From: Prorocentrum cordatum
Taxonomy: Eukaryota; Sar; Dinophyceae; Prorocentrales; Prorocentraceae
Assembly: GCA_963575745.1 (NCBI GenBank)
Contig: CAUYUJ010007225.1
Span: forward strand, 406,734-470,733
Direction: 5' to 3'
DNA length: 64,000 nt
In this document: positions 1 to 11,210 of the stretch, one piece after another
How the letters are laid out: each line of letters begins with the position of its first letter
Numbering within the stretch: position 1 is the stretch's first letter
Position numbers and translations under genes: made by a program
The notes under the pieces: generated by a model
Told to the model about the DNA's origin: nothing
Database searches by the model: none
The model's input: only the letters and a program-made list of their open reading frames with translations

Positions 1-423
1 CCACTGGCCCCCAGCCGAAGTGCAGCGCTTCCTCCCTTTCCCCTCTTCCTCCTCCTCCTCCTCCTCCTCGCCCTCCCTCCCGCCCGCCCTGCTCTTCCTC
101 CCGCCAATGGCCGTCTGCACCGCGCTACGTCCGCCTGACCCTCTGCGGCCCTCCCTATCCTGCCGGGCCCTCTGCTCCCGCCGCCTTCCCGCTCCCCCGC
201 CCCCCCCTTCCGTGCTGCCCGCGCCACCCGTGCTGCTTCGCCTCCGCCGCCTGGGATCTCTCGGGCGGGCGTCCGACACGGGTGCTGCTCTTCTGCCGCT
301 TCCCTCCGCGCGGGCTGCTGCCCCGACGACGCCGACGACGCCGAAGACGACGTCGACGACGACGACCACGGCCGCGAAAAAAACGCTAAAGCGCTAAAGA
401 ACCGCTAGAACTCCACGCCTCCC
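1..423. other. GC-rich stretch, no gene recognised
   Basis: Pyrimidine-rich sequence with a short CTC microsatellite near 47-70 and a GACGACGAC stretch near 325-365. Open frames here are low-complexity (Ser, Pro, Arg runs) and show no motif I recognise. Confidence 0.5.
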
Positions 424-561
424 CTCTGGGGCTACCGCCCCCCCCCCCCCCCCCGGCAGGGCCCGCTCCGCCCCCCGCGCCCGGGCAGGAGTCTCTGGGG
501 CTACCGCCCCCCCCCCCCCCCCCGGCAGGGCCCGCTCCGCCCCCCGCGCCCGGGCAGGAGT
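424..561. repeat. Two-copy 69-bp tandem repeat with C-runs
   Basis: CTCTGGGGCTACCG recurs at 424 and 493, and each copy continues through a run of about 16-17 C into GGCAGGGCCCGCTCCG. The copies look nearly identical, so the duplication is recent or the C-runs are an assembly artefact. Confidence 0.85.
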
Positions 562-1949
562 CCTCCAGGACCTCCTCCGCGTGCTCCTCCTGCGCCTGCA
601 CCTCCACTTCCGCCAACTCGACGTCCTCCTCCACCTCCTCGTCGCCCTGCAGGCCGGGCCCCGCCGGCCCAGCCCCCTGGCTGGAGGGAGAGAATGCCTT
701 CCCCGAAGCAATCAGCACACGTCTGCGCCTTGAAATGGATCAGCGTGAACGCAGTGCCATCGCTTCGATAATGCCCGAGTGCGTGCCTCCCGGACTTTGG
801 ATTCCTGCGACATGCAAGTTCTGGAATAAAACTGTCGCGAATCCCAGCGAACGTTGTTTCATAGGAGCCGCAGGGCGCTCCAGCACGCAAATGTTAGAGC
901 TTCGATGTGCTCGGTCTCAAGGAAAACTGTATCAGAGGCGTTGTAGCATCGCAGATCGCCCCGGTGCAAACTGTCTCAAGAGTCGACTGCAATTTGGAAT
1001 TGCGCGGACCGCCCACGCACATTTTGCTTTCCAGAGCACACGTGTGCCCTCCCGGAATGTACCGTCGTGCCCGCTTGCCTGGCCGCAGCAGAAGCTTCCT
1101 CAAAACCCAAGAGGACCCAAACCGATGCCAAGGCGGCCCCCCGACCCCAATGCGGCAGGCTCTTGTCGCGACGGCCCTGGCGTTGGTTTCAGACACCGCG
1201 TGGTTCGTTCAACCTCGAACGATCGGCGGCCTTCCGATCGCCAGATCGTTCCACATTGGCCGATGCCACCGGCGGCGTTCAACCTCGAAGGCCTGCGGCG
1301 AGGTCGCCGCGGCGCCAACGCGACGCGAGCCCACCGTGCCTTCAGGGCGACCACCCCAGGAGGGCCCAGTGATCCGCAGATGATCGCGACGTGGCTTCCA
1401 GCAGGCCGCGGGGCAGCCCCGAGGCGGCGGGCAGTGTCTCAATGACCGTGCGATGGCCCCAAGGCGGGCCCAACACGGCCAATCAAAACCCAAACACGAC
1501 ATCATGACCCTGGCCTGACCCTGATGCGCTCTCCCGCAAGACAACTCCAATACGAAATCGAAATGTGGGATTTGCATCCCGCCAGGGATCTATGGGAACG
1601 GCATCTTTTAGGGAGGATCTTATACTTCCTGAACTGAAGATGTATTATTCTTTTCCATCAAGGGAGCGAGATCCTGGTCAGACCACGCAGGACGAGTGTC
1701 TTACTAGGCATCTGGGTGAGTAAAGGGGGGTTCAATGCCTCCTGAGCCCTCGTCCCTCTCGGGGCTGGCGTCGCGGTGAGCTCGTGTCCAGGAACAACAT
1801 GTGCATTCGGGCGAACTCGGAGAAGTTCAAGTTCTCGGCACGGCACTTTATCCGCCACAGTGCACCCTGGCACGCTGAGACGTGGTAGAATGCCAAGTGC
1901 TGTCTGGCAGGGTTTCTGCAATCTTCGGGCGGACGCCCCCTCTCCCCGC
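562..1949. other. Unique sequence, no gene recognised
   Basis: Mixed-composition DNA with overlapping open frames on both strands (for example 735-1445 plus), none with a recognisable domain. GTTCAACCTCGAA occurs twice (about 1207 and 1278), the only local repetition I noticed. Confidence 0.4.
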
Positions 1950-2990
1950 AGAGTGCCGCACGCATCGCCCGCCCCTCCCGAGGCCAGAGTCCCCCGTGCA
2001 GAATCATGGATCCGCGCTGCCGAGGCAGCGAACCCTCGTAAGAACGTATGGGTCCGCGCTCCCGATCTTCCAAGACGGCCGAGGCAGGCCACCAGGACCG
2101 CGCAGATGGCCTGAGGTGCCTCCAAGACGGCACGAAGATGGCTCCCAGCCGACCGAAGATGGCCTCAAGACGGCCTGTGAGGACCCCAAGCCGCCCCAAG
2201 AGGGCGACCAAGGGGCCCCAGCAGGGCCCGAAGAGGCAACACAACACGATTTGTGGCTCCATCTCTTCGGACTTCCTTCAGCTCCAGACGGCCGCAGAGG
2301 CCCCCCAGAGGCCCCCCCAGGATGGCTCTCCGAGACGACCCGGGGGAGCCCCCAAGATGGCCCAATCATCCTCCAAGACGGCCTCACGACGGCCCACGAC
2401 GGCCCAAGAGGGCCTCACGACGGCCCAAGAGGAGGAGGAGGAGGAGCAGGAGGAGGAGGAGCAGGAGGAGGAGGAGGAGGAGGAGGAGGAGGAGGAGGAG
2501 GAGGAGGAGGAGGAGGAGGAGGAGGAGGAGGAGGAGGAGGAGGAGGACGAGAGAGCCCCACGCTGGCCCCAAAGGGCCCCCCCGGAAGGACCCACGACCG
2601 CGCGGATGGCCTCTGGACGGCCCCAGACGGCCCCCACCCGGCGCCACGACGGCGCAAGACCCTCCCAGACGGCCAAGATCAGGGGGACGTAAGACCTGGG
2701 TACAGGGGACTCGGAAATCCCCGACGAGGTCGTCAAAAAAATGACGAGGCCGAGCCTGCATTTTGACGAGGCCTCCCGCTGCAGACATCCCACGAAACTC
2801 CTCCTCGTCAAAATCCGAGGCGCGGTCGTCAAAAAACGATGGCGAACCCGAGTCCTGGCAAACCCGGGTCTTACGCTCCCCCGAAAGAGGGCCCCAGGAA
2901 GGCCCAAATGGGCTCCAAGAAGGCCCAGAGGGGCCCAAAGGACCCCCAAGACTGCCCGCAAGAGCCCAGGGCAGGACGCCGGGAAGGGAG
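1950..2990. repeat. Family A minisatellite (CAAGAYGGCC) with GGA tract
   Basis: Degenerate ~10-15 bp units of the form CCAAGACGGCC / CCAAGAGGGCC recur throughout about 2065-2420, 2560-2680 and 2870-2960. A (GGA)n tract with few interruptions lies at about 2429-2548. The same vocabulary recurs at about 17.7, 19.0, 19.8, 28.9, 30.4, 50.0 and 50.6 kb. Long open frames here (Pro/Arg-, Glu- or Ser-rich depending on frame) come from the repeat and are not evidence of a gene. Confidence 0.85.
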
Positions 2991-3033
2991 GAAGGCGACG
3001 AAGTCGAGAAGAGAACCCCCGACGCGACGCGGA

Positions 3034-3034
3034 A

Positions 3035-3074
<40 letters not shown>
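3034..3074. repeat. TA then TG dinucleotide microsatellite
   Basis: About 14 TA units followed directly by about 6 TG units. Confidence 0.95.
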
Positions 3075-3324
3075 CGCATATTCTGGCTCTCCCGGGCTGA
3101 CCCGAACACCGTTTGCGAACATTATTTCTCGAACCATTTGCGAACTGCTTGCTTTGAACATCTGTTCTTCCCCACAGCCGAGCGGCCGTGGACAAGGCCC
3201 CCGGGGGCCTGGGAATTCGTGAATAGATGGATCCGAACCTTGGACGAAGCGAATGCGAACATCCGAACGCGAACATGTTTTTTGTCACCCTTCCGAGCCC
3301 ATTATTAGGCACGCGTAGTCCCGA

Positions 3325-3433
3325 GCCTGGGGACACGAAGTGTCACACGTGACGACCTCCCGTGCCCCCGCCGAGGAGTCGCAAACCAGAATGCCAGCCG
3401 CCACGTGCCGGGACCTGCCGCAGGCAGCTGGAT
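3325..3433 (+). repeat. Family L dispersed block, copy 1
   Basis: Contains CACGAAGTGTCACACGTG followed by CCGTGCCCCCGCCGAG, AATGCCAGCC and GCAGGCAGCTGGAT. The same order of motifs occurs at 36137-36243, and its 3' half at 30850-30925. No coding potential is evident; it looks like a short dispersed repeat. Confidence 0.7.
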
Positions 3434-4046
3434 GAACGAGAGTCGTCCTCTGGGACAAACCAAGACAGGGTATCGCGAGGCTAGGCGCGTGGAAGCTGTT
3501 AGCTTTCTGGCTCCTTTGCGCGAGCCCAACGTCGCCCATGCGTGGCGAGTCGGGACCCCGATTTTGCATCGCTGTAAGACCCAGGCATCAAGAGTATTGT
3601 TCTTTGGGATTCCTCGGGTTTTTCGTCGATGTCGGCTTCCCGGAAAATGTCTAGCCCTCTGGGGCCCGCACCTGGAACAAAACGCCCCCTGGACATATCC
3701 AAAAGTGCGCTTTCACTAACATCTGGAACCGGATTCGGCCGTGGCGACGAGAAGCCTCCTGGAGGCCCAAGGAAACCCAAACACCTCGATACTCGACCCT
3801 CCACCCGTCAGGCCCAAGAAAGCCCAGAAACCTCGATGCTCGAACCTCCACCCGTCAAATGCCCGGGGAGCGGGATTGGTCCGGCGCGCCATTTGTCATA
3901 CGCCTCTGCCGCGGACCCGGGCGGACCCGTCGGGGGGCCGACGCGGGCCGGCGCTGCGCGCACCGCGCGTGCCGGCTGGTGGCCGCAGGCGACGGGGGGA
4001 GGTCCCTTTGCAGAAGGGCAGGGCTAACGGTGGGTGGCTACAAGCC
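3434..4046. other. Unique sequence, no gene recognised
   Basis: GC-rich sequence. AAGCCCAGAAACCTCGATGC and AGGAAACCCAAACACCTCGA form a short degenerate tandem near 3770-3850. I saw no gene. Confidence 0.4.
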
Positions 4047-4316
4047 CCATGTGTCTGGAGGAGGAGGAGGAGGAGGAGGGGAGGAGGGGGGGCGAGGGAT
4101 GGTTCGGTCAGCATGGGGCGAGGGACGGAGGTATGGAGGGAGAAGGAGGAGGATGAGGAGAAGGAGGAGCTCCTCCTATTCCTCCTCCTTCTCCTCCTCC
4201 TCCTCTTCTTCTTCCCCCCCTCCTCCTTCTCCTCCTCCCACTCCTCTCCCTCCTCCTCCTCCTCCTTCTTCTCCTCCTACAACTCCTACTCCTACTCCTA
4301 CTCCTACTCCCCATTT
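4047..4316. repeat. GGA tract followed by inverted CTC tract
   Basis: A purine (GGA/GAG) tract at about 4056-4170 is followed by a pyrimidine (CTC/TCC) tract at about 4168-4310, so the two halves are complementary and could fold back. CTCCTA hexamers occupy the last part. Confidence 0.85.
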
Positions 4317-4409
4317 TTTTGTAAGAATGACTCCTCGCCGTCGCGCCACCTAACATGGCGGTGGGGCGGGCAGGGCGTTGTGTCTGAGATGTCCCCATCG
4401 CTTACGGTC

Positions 4410-4551
4410 TTGAAGTGGGGTTCTTGACTTGGCACCGCGCGCATTCGTCTTTGAAGCAAATCCAACAATTACGCGGATCGTGGGCGAGCCGTTTTTCAAA
4501 GTGGGTTCTCAACTTAGCGCCGCGCGCACTCGTCTTAAAGCACGCCCAACA
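4410..4551. repeat. 85-bp two-copy tandem repeat
   Basis: The sequence starting TTGAAGTGGGGTTCTTGACT at 4410 recurs at 4495 as TTCAAAGTGGGTTCTCAACT, each followed by a GGCRCCGCGCGCAYTCGTCTT-like segment. Related GCGCGCGGCGCC-containing sequence lies in inverse orientation near 11540-11575. Confidence 0.65.
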
Positions 4552-5463
4552 TGTACAACCAACGTCAAGACACAAAACAAGGAATGAACATCGCGTCGGA
4601 CGCGAGGGTCAAGGCTTCGAGCGGCGTGATAAGCCAAGACTGCTGTGATCAACTGCTGCGCGTGGGTGTGAATGGGCGCCAGACGGAGCAACCTCAGTGG
4701 AAGACTTGGTGAGGCTCCGGCCGTGCGCTGAAGAGCATGACAAGGGTCCGACGTCCCAGCGGCCAGTATCACCGACCAGAGCGGGATGCAGCGTAAATTG
4801 CGACCGAGATCGTCAAGACATCCTGCGCAGCCGAAGACGTACGGCAAGACCAAATCCGAGTGGAGTCGCGGACTGGTTCTCCAAAAATTGGCCCATGCCT
4901 TGAGAATTGATGATGACGATGTCGGTGGGAGCGATTGCATCATAAGAAGTGAACACATCAATGATGCCCCACGGTGCGCCTGGCCATACCCCGTGGCTGA
5001 GAGCGGTGCCGTCCTGAGCTTGTTTGCGATGAAGCGATACAACTGCACTTTGGAAAGTAAGGCTTGATCTGCGGGATGGCGCCGTACAGCCAGTGACAGG
5101 CGTATTTCGACAACGATGGGGGTGGTACAAAGAGTCCCAGTACGCAGTGCCTCTGCAACCCGTCTGAGGCATCGTGTAAAACCAAGGCGATGGGAGCGGA
5201 ATCCCAACGGCGAGGGGAAGCCACGCCTGCCGCCACGTCGACCACGCGGAGGTACCCTGAAACCTCCAAATTGGCATACTCTGTCGTGATCATTGCTAGC
5301 AAAGCCTGGGCCAACCTCTCGAGATTACATCGACCAGCATGCGATCCATGGACACCGAGTCCCATTCATGAAGACTAATCATGTCCTCGCGAGAGAAAGA
5401 ATTCATATGAATGGCAAAGGAGCCGCCTTGGGGGGAAGGCAACTGTCCAACATACACCAATAC
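4552..5463. other. Unique sequence with overlapping open minus frames
   Basis: Minus-strand frames 4509-5207, 4813-5277 and 4958-5365 are all open for 130-230 codons and overlap one another, so at most one could be real. None shows a motif I can name. A decayed retroelement fragment is possible but unsupported. Confidence 0.25.
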
Positions 5464-5523
5464 ACACATATGTATACACATATATATATATGTATATTTA
5501 TATGTGAATACCTATGTAACTAC

Positions 5524-5589
<66 letters not shown>

Positions 5590-5607
5590 CAGAGAGAGAG
5601 AGAAAGC
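5464..5607. repeat. TA/TACA then GA microsatellite
   Basis: An imperfect TACATATATA tract (about 5464-5526) is followed by a GA tract with AAAG interruptions (5527-5605). Confidence 0.9.
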
Positions 5608-6784
5608 GCATGGGTTTTGTAAAGGACGGATGCTTGAGCGGAGGGAAGCTCCTGCCGCAACGATCGAGGTCACGCGCGAGTGGTACTTCGCGCCAAATGC
5701 ACGTCACATTAGGGTGCTGGCACTTGTCCCCAGTCTGCGCACCACATTATTTCGCGACTGGCGCGATTGCAATGTCGATCTGGTCGGGATGTGCTCAGCA
5801 ATCCATGAACGAATCATCGAGGCGAGGTCGTCCGACCAAGGGCGAACAGGAAACAGAAACCACTTGTGATCCAGCCCTCAAATATCGCGCATTATAAATA
5901 ATGTTGGTAAACACTGTATGAGGGGGGACTTGGGACGGGATAGTGTGTTGCAACGCCGTTAAAACATCTTAGGCTCGCTCTGGTCCTCCTCCTCCTCCCT
6001 CCAGATCGGCCGCTGGTCATCTCCAAAGATACGCTCAATGGCAACTTCGAGTCGGATACAGCCGTTGCGATGCCAGGCCTCCCGGAGACCCAACAATGCC
6101 ACAAACGCCTACAAACCTTGTCCCTCGAAGCTCGATTCACGACCAGTCGCCCCGACACTCACCGATTTGTGTCTGGAGAAGTCCCTGGCCCACCCTCTCG
6201 CCAACGCTGGTCCACTTCGGCATGCCCTGGCGCCCACGGAGCGGCCAGGAGGTCAGCTACTGGGAGGAGGAGGGAGAGGAAGAAGGGGGGGGGAACGAGG
6301 ACCAGAAGCCGAAGATGTATCGACGATGCCGCAATACACCCTCCCGTCCCCAGTCCCTACCTTATAAGGGAGTCCCTCCACGTAGTCCTGTCCACTGCGG
6401 GATGCGCTCCCCGTGGCAGAGAAAACGCCCCATGGGCATCTTTCTCTAACTAAAAGAAATGGGGAAGACATAGGTATGGTTATAGAGGTCGAGGACATAT
6501 CAAACGAGGGCTCCGACTTGAAAAGGGTCTGTCCTCGATCCGTGAAAACGTTGCACAGCTTCAACATTATTGTCATACCGTTCGGTGAAAGCTTGACTTG
6601 GCAATCCATAATAAAAGGGGCTGTCCTCTTCCCGTATGCAAAATGCGAACTCTGAACTTCGGGCCATAACATCTGAAGAAGCCTGAGCCGATATGTCCCT
6701 TTCGAGGTCATTGTTCCCCATGCCATAGCTGTGGGGTTCTTGTTATTCGTGTGACGCCTCCACCTCCCTTCCCCTCCGCTCCTC
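5608..6784. other. Unique sequence, no gene recognised
   Basis: Mixed-composition DNA. Short overlapping frames are present on both strands. I see no domain and no RNA gene. Confidence 0.35.
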
Positions 6785-7055
6785 CTGCGTGCTTCCTACT
6801 CACGCGCAGACCCACTCACACGCCGACTCTCTGATACTAATATTCGCTCACACTCAGGCTCACGTACTTACACTCAGTTCGCCCATGCCCAGACTCGCTC
6901 CCACCCAAACGCGCTCCGACTCATGCTCACTCATGTTCAACCTAGTCATAACCAGGTTCACGCGCACTCAGGTCCACTCACACACGGACCCATTCTCACA
7001 CAGACCACTCACGCTCACATGCGTTCACACTCAGACTCACTGACACCCAGACTCT
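6785..7055. repeat. Degenerate CTCACACTCAGA-type repeat
   Basis: Irregular units built from CACTCACAC, CAGACTCAC and CTCACGCTCAC fill the interval. Confidence 0.75.
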
Positions 7056-7059
7056 CTTT

Positions 7060-8665
7060 TCAGAGCCCCATGCCCATCGCGATGTAGCAAGCGTGTCATT
7101 TGAACACCCCAACGGGGAGCCGCTAAAGGGGGGGGGGGACAATTTCTCGTTCGCGCCCAGATTGTGGGGATGTCTTCGGTGCGTGCTTGGTTGCTCAATC
7201 TCATCTCTTTTCAGATCCGAATGACCACCAACTTCAAACAAAGGTAGCGTTTGTGCACCCCAGGAAGGAATCGCCAACCCCCGTTTGCGCCCAGATTGTG
7301 GGGACGTTTCAACTGGTTTGCTCGTTTGGTGGCTCAGACCTCTCGCGTGTGAGAGCTCCGTGATCCCCGCTGCATAGCATGGGTGGCACTTTGATACCCC
7401 ATGCAGGGAACCGCCAAGGAGGGGGGCACTTGCCCGTTCGCGCCCAGATGGTAGGGATGTCTCGGGCGGTTTGCCAGTTCGGTGGCCCAAGCCCATATCT
7501 TTTCATAGCCCTATGTTCGTCACAATGTAGCAGGCGAAGCATCTGAACACTCCAAAGGGGAACCACCAGGGGCTGGGACACTTGCCCGTTCGCGAACGGG
7601 CGATAGTATAGTTTTGTGGGAAGTCGACTCCATTGCTTTCACACACAGTTGCTGAGGATACCTCGGGCGAGGCGCCTGTTTCATCACCCTGGAAGGAAGC
7701 CGCCAAAAAGAAGGGCAATCGCCAATTCGCGGCAAGCAAGTACTGATGCCTCAAACAGTTTGCCAGTTTTGGAGTTCGACTCCTGTGCTTTCAACGAAGA
7801 TGGTGGGGATGACACGAGCAAAACGCTCGTATCAACACCCCAAAAGGGGACCCCCCAGGGAGGGGGAGACCTGCCTGTTCGCGGCTGAATCGTGGGGATG
7901 CCTCAGGCGGTTTGCCTGTTTTGGGAGGTCGCCTCCCCTGCTTTCAAAACAAATGGTGAGGACGTCTCGAGTGAGGCGCTCGCTCCAGCGCGCAAGGTGG
8001 AGCCGCCATGGAGGAGGGCTCTTGCCTGTTCGCGGTCAAATTCTGGGGATGTGTCCCAGGCGGTTTGCTTGTTTTGGCAGGGGTCCCCCCGCTTTCAACG
8101 CAGATGGTGAGGATCTTTTGAGCGATGCGCTCGTCGCGGCACCCCAGAAAGGGATTCGCCCTGGAGACACTTGCCAGTCCGTGGCCAGATAGTGGGGGTG
8201 TCTCAAGCGGTTTGCCTGTTTTGTAGTCGCTTTCTGCTGTCAAAGCAGACGGTGAGGATGTCTCGAGCGAGCCGCTTCTGTCAACACCCCAAGGAGGAGT
8301 CGCCAGGGAGGGGTGCTCTTGCCCGTTTGCGACCAGATTGAGGGCTTGCCTCAGGCGGGTCGCATGTTTTGGGAGGTCGACTTCGTTGCTGCAACACAGA
8401 TGGTGAGGATGTCTCGGGCGAGGCGCCTGTTTCACTACCCCGGAAGGAAGACGCCAAGAACGGGTGCAATTACCAAATCGCGGCAAATTAAAGTTGATGT
8501 CTCAATTTGCCGGTTTGGGAGGTCGATTCCTGTGCTTTCATGCCACGAGCACAGCGCTCGTATCAACACCCCAAAAGGGGAACCCCCAGGAAGGGGAAAC
8601 CTGCCTGGTCGCGGCTGAATCGTGGGGATGCCTCAGGCGGTTTGCCTGTTTTGGGAGGTGGATCG
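7060..8665 (+). repeat. ~135-155 bp satellite with a 731-bp higher-order unit
   Basis: The landmark CCAGATTGTGGGGATGTC, or close variants, recurs about every 134-155 bp (near 7157, 7291, 7444, 7888, 8041, 8184, 8333, 8482, 8618). Other landmarks are GCTTTCAACACAGATGGTGA and GGCGGTTTGCCTGTTTTGGG. CTCGTATCAACACCCCAAAA occurs at 7826 and 8557, giving a higher-order period of 731 bp (about five units). The array resumes at 11061 after the inserted element. Confidence 0.88.
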
Positions 8666-8673
8666 TTTGCTTT
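8666..8673. repeat. Left target-site duplication TTTGCTTT
   Basis: TTTGCTTT abuts the left end of the foldback element and is repeated exactly at 11053-11060. Removing the element and one copy restores a normal satellite unit (GGAGGT...TTTGCTTTCAACACAG). Confidence 0.85.
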
Positions 8674-11052
8674 GAGAGAGCGTGATCCACCGCCGCTTTA
8701 CTGTGGAAAATTCCCCCCCCCTTTTCATCCGTAGCCGGGAGGTCCGCCCCCCCCTCTCCGAAAATCCCCCCCCCTCCCCCCCCCCGCTGGTGGACCCCCC
8801 GCCCCCTCCGGAAAACCGGGGGGGGGGGGCCACTACGGGTTCGAAACCCCGCTCCCCCCCTCCTCCGGAAAACCGGGGGGGGGGACACTACCAGTTCGAC
8901 CCCCCCCCCTCCAGAAAATCGTGGGGGGGCCATTACCAGTTCGAACCCCCCCCACGCTCACCGCCGCCGGCAAACGACTCCCAGGTCCCTACCACCGTCC
9001 GCACCACATCTCCCTCTGTTGTCCCCAGCACCACTGTCCTCACCACCGCTGTCCCCACTGTTCCCACCACCGTCCCCACTGTCCCCACCAGTGCCCCCAC
9101 CACTGTCGCACTGTTCCCACTGTCCCCACCACTGTTCCCACCACGGTCCCACTCTCCCCACTTTCCCCACGGCCCCACCACTGTCCCACTGTCCCAGTGT
9201 CTCCGCCGCTGTCCCACTAAGCTGTCCCACTGTTCCCACCACTGTCTCCACCACTGTCTCCACTCTACCTCTGTCACATTGTCCCACCGCCGTCCTCGCC
9301 ACCGCCCTCACCACTGTCCCCACCACTACTGTCCGCACCACTGTCCCACTGTCTCCACCACATTCCCATTGTCCCCACGCCACTGCCCCCACCACCACCG
9401 TCCCCACCACTGTCCCACAGTCCCCACCACGGTCCCACTGTCCCCACTGTTCCCATCATTGTCCCCGCTGTGCCCACCAGTGCCCCCACCAGTGTCTCAC
9501 TGTCCCCACTTTCCCCACCATTGTCCCGCCACGGTCCCACTATCCCCATTTCCCAAAGGTCCCCACCTCTGTCCCGCTGTCCCCATTGTACCCACCATTG
9601 TCCCACTGTCCCCGCCGCTGTCCCACTGTGCTGTCCCACCGTCTCTCCCCACTGTTCCCACCACTATCCCACTGTCCCCACTGTCCCCACCACTCCCCAC
9701 TGCACCACTGTCCCACCACTGTCTTCACCACCGCCTTCACCACTGTCCCCACCACTACCGTCCCCACCACTGTCCCACTGTCCCCACCCCTGTCCCGCTG
9801 TTCCCTCGTCACGGTCCCTACCACCATCGTTCCCACCACTGTCCGCATTACTGTCCCACTGTTCCCGCACCACTGTCGCCACCACCACCAGTCCCACCAC
9901 TGTCCCAGTATCCCCACCATTGTCCTACTGTCCCGAGGAGCGGGAATCGTTTGGTGGCGGCGAGGGGGGGGTCCAGTGACCCCACCACTGTCGCACTGCT
10001 CCCACTGTCCCCACCACTGTTCCCACCACGGTCCCACTCTCCCCACTTTCCCCACGGCCCCAGCCACTGTTCCACTGTCCCCACTATCCCACTGTCCCCG
10101 CCGCTGTCCCACTGAGCTGTCCCACTGTCTCCACCACTGTCCCCACTGTACCTCTGTCCCATTGTCCCACCGCCGTCCTCGCCACCGCCCTCACCACTGT
10201 CCCCACCACTACTGTCCCCATCACTGTCCCACTGTCCCCACCACATTCCCACTGTCGCCACACCACTGTCCCCACCACCACCGTCCCCACCACTGTCCCA
10301 CTGTCCCCACCACGGTCCCACTGTCCCCACTGTTCCCATCATTGTCCCCGCTGTCCCCACCAGTGCCCCCACCAGTGTCTCACTGTGCCCACTGTCCCCA
10401 CCATTGTCTCCCCACGGTCCCACTCTCCCCACTTCCCCAGAGGTCCCCACCTCTGTCCCACTGTCCCCACTATACCCACCACTGGCCCACTGTCCCCGCC
10501 GCTGTCCCACTGTGCTGTCCCACCGTCCCCACTGTCCCCACAACTGTCCCACTGTCCCCACTGTCCCAGCCACTTTCCCCATTGTACCACTGTCCCACCA
10601 CTGTCCCCACCACTACCGTCCCCACCACTGTCCCACTGTCCCCACCACTGTCCCGCTGTCCCCTCACCACTGTCCCCACCACCATCTTCCCCACCACTGT
10701 CCGCACCACTGTCCCACTGTCCCCGCACCATAGTCCCCACCACCACCGTTCCCACCACTGTCCCAGTATCCCCACCATTGTCCAACTGTCCCGAGGAGCG
10801 GGAATCGTTTGCCGGCGGCGAGGGTGGGGGGGGGGGTTCGATCCGGTAATGATCTCCTCCGTTTTTTTGGGGGGGGGGATTCGAACCGGTAGTGACCCCC
10901 CCCCTTTCATGATGGACTGGGGGGATTGGGGGGGGGAGGGGTTCGAACCGACAGTGACCCTCCCCCGGTTTTCGAGAAGGGGGGGGATGGGTTGGGAACC
11001 CCCAGTGACCCCCCCTGGGTTCTCCGCCAGCAGCGGTAGAACACGCTCTTTC
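8674..11052. mobile_element. Non-autonomous foldback DNA element with minisatellite core
   Basis: The 2,379-bp element has 23-bp imperfect TIRs: 8674-8696, beginning GAGAGAGCGTG, pairs with 11030-11052 at 19 of 23 positions. An exact 8-bp duplication (TTTGCTTT) flanks it, inside a satellite array that resumes in phase. Inside the ends lie G/C-run units of about 45-60 bp, each with a TTCGAA-like motif, in inverted orientation left (8700-8990) and right (10790-11030). For example CATTACCAGTTCGAACC (8931-8947) is the inverse of the sequence at about 10833-10850, and GCCGCCGGCAAACGA (left) is the inverse of TCGTTTGCCGGCGGC (right). The core is the CCACTGTCCC minisatellite. No transposase is encoded, so mobilisation would need one in trans. 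An 8-bp duplication fits hAT-like or MULE-like elements, but the terminal sequence does not assign a superfamily. Confidence 0.85.
8990..10800 (+). repeat. CCACTGTCCC minisatellite, two ~870-bp higher-order units
   Basis: Units such as CACTGTCCC, CACCACTGTCCC and CACCACCGTCCC fill the interval. Two larger copies are visible: CACTGTCGCACTG occurs at 9101 and 9986 (offset 885), and TCCCGAGGAGCGGGAATCGT at 9931 and 10789 (offset 858). Very long stop-poor frames (for example 8682-10115 and 9019-11313 plus) are products of this repeat. Confidence 0.93.
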
Positions 11053-11060
11053 TTTGCTTT
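11053..11060. repeat. Right target-site duplication TTTGCTTT
   Basis: Exact copy of 8666-8673, immediately outside the right inverted repeat. Confidence 0.85.
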
Positions 11061-11210
11061 CAACACAGATGGTGAGGACGTTTCGAGTGGGGCGCTCGTT
11101 CCAGCGCGAAAGCGGGAGCCGCCAAGGATGGTGACTCTTGCCCGTTCGCGCCCAGGTTGTAAGGGTGTCTCAGGCGGTTCGCTTGTTTTGGCAAGTCGGC
11201 TGTTGTTGTT
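11061..11210 (+). repeat. Continuation of the ~150-bp satellite
   Basis: Starts CAACACAGATGGTGAGGACG and proceeds through GCTCGTTCCAGCGCG, GAGCCGCCAAGGA, GTTCGCGCCCAGGTTGTAA and GGCGGTTCGCTTGTTTTGGC. This is the same order as in the units at 7.06-8.67 kb and in the same orientation. Confidence 0.88.

Noticed and set aside
2278-3336. Minus frame of 352 codons with a long Ser run
   Set aside because: Half is the GGA tract and the rest is CAAGAYGGCC minisatellite; no start or domain supports a gene.
4509-5365. Minus frames of 232, 154 and 135 codons as a gene
   Set aside because: They overlap in different phases and I could not identify any conserved motif. Kept only as unrecognised sequence.
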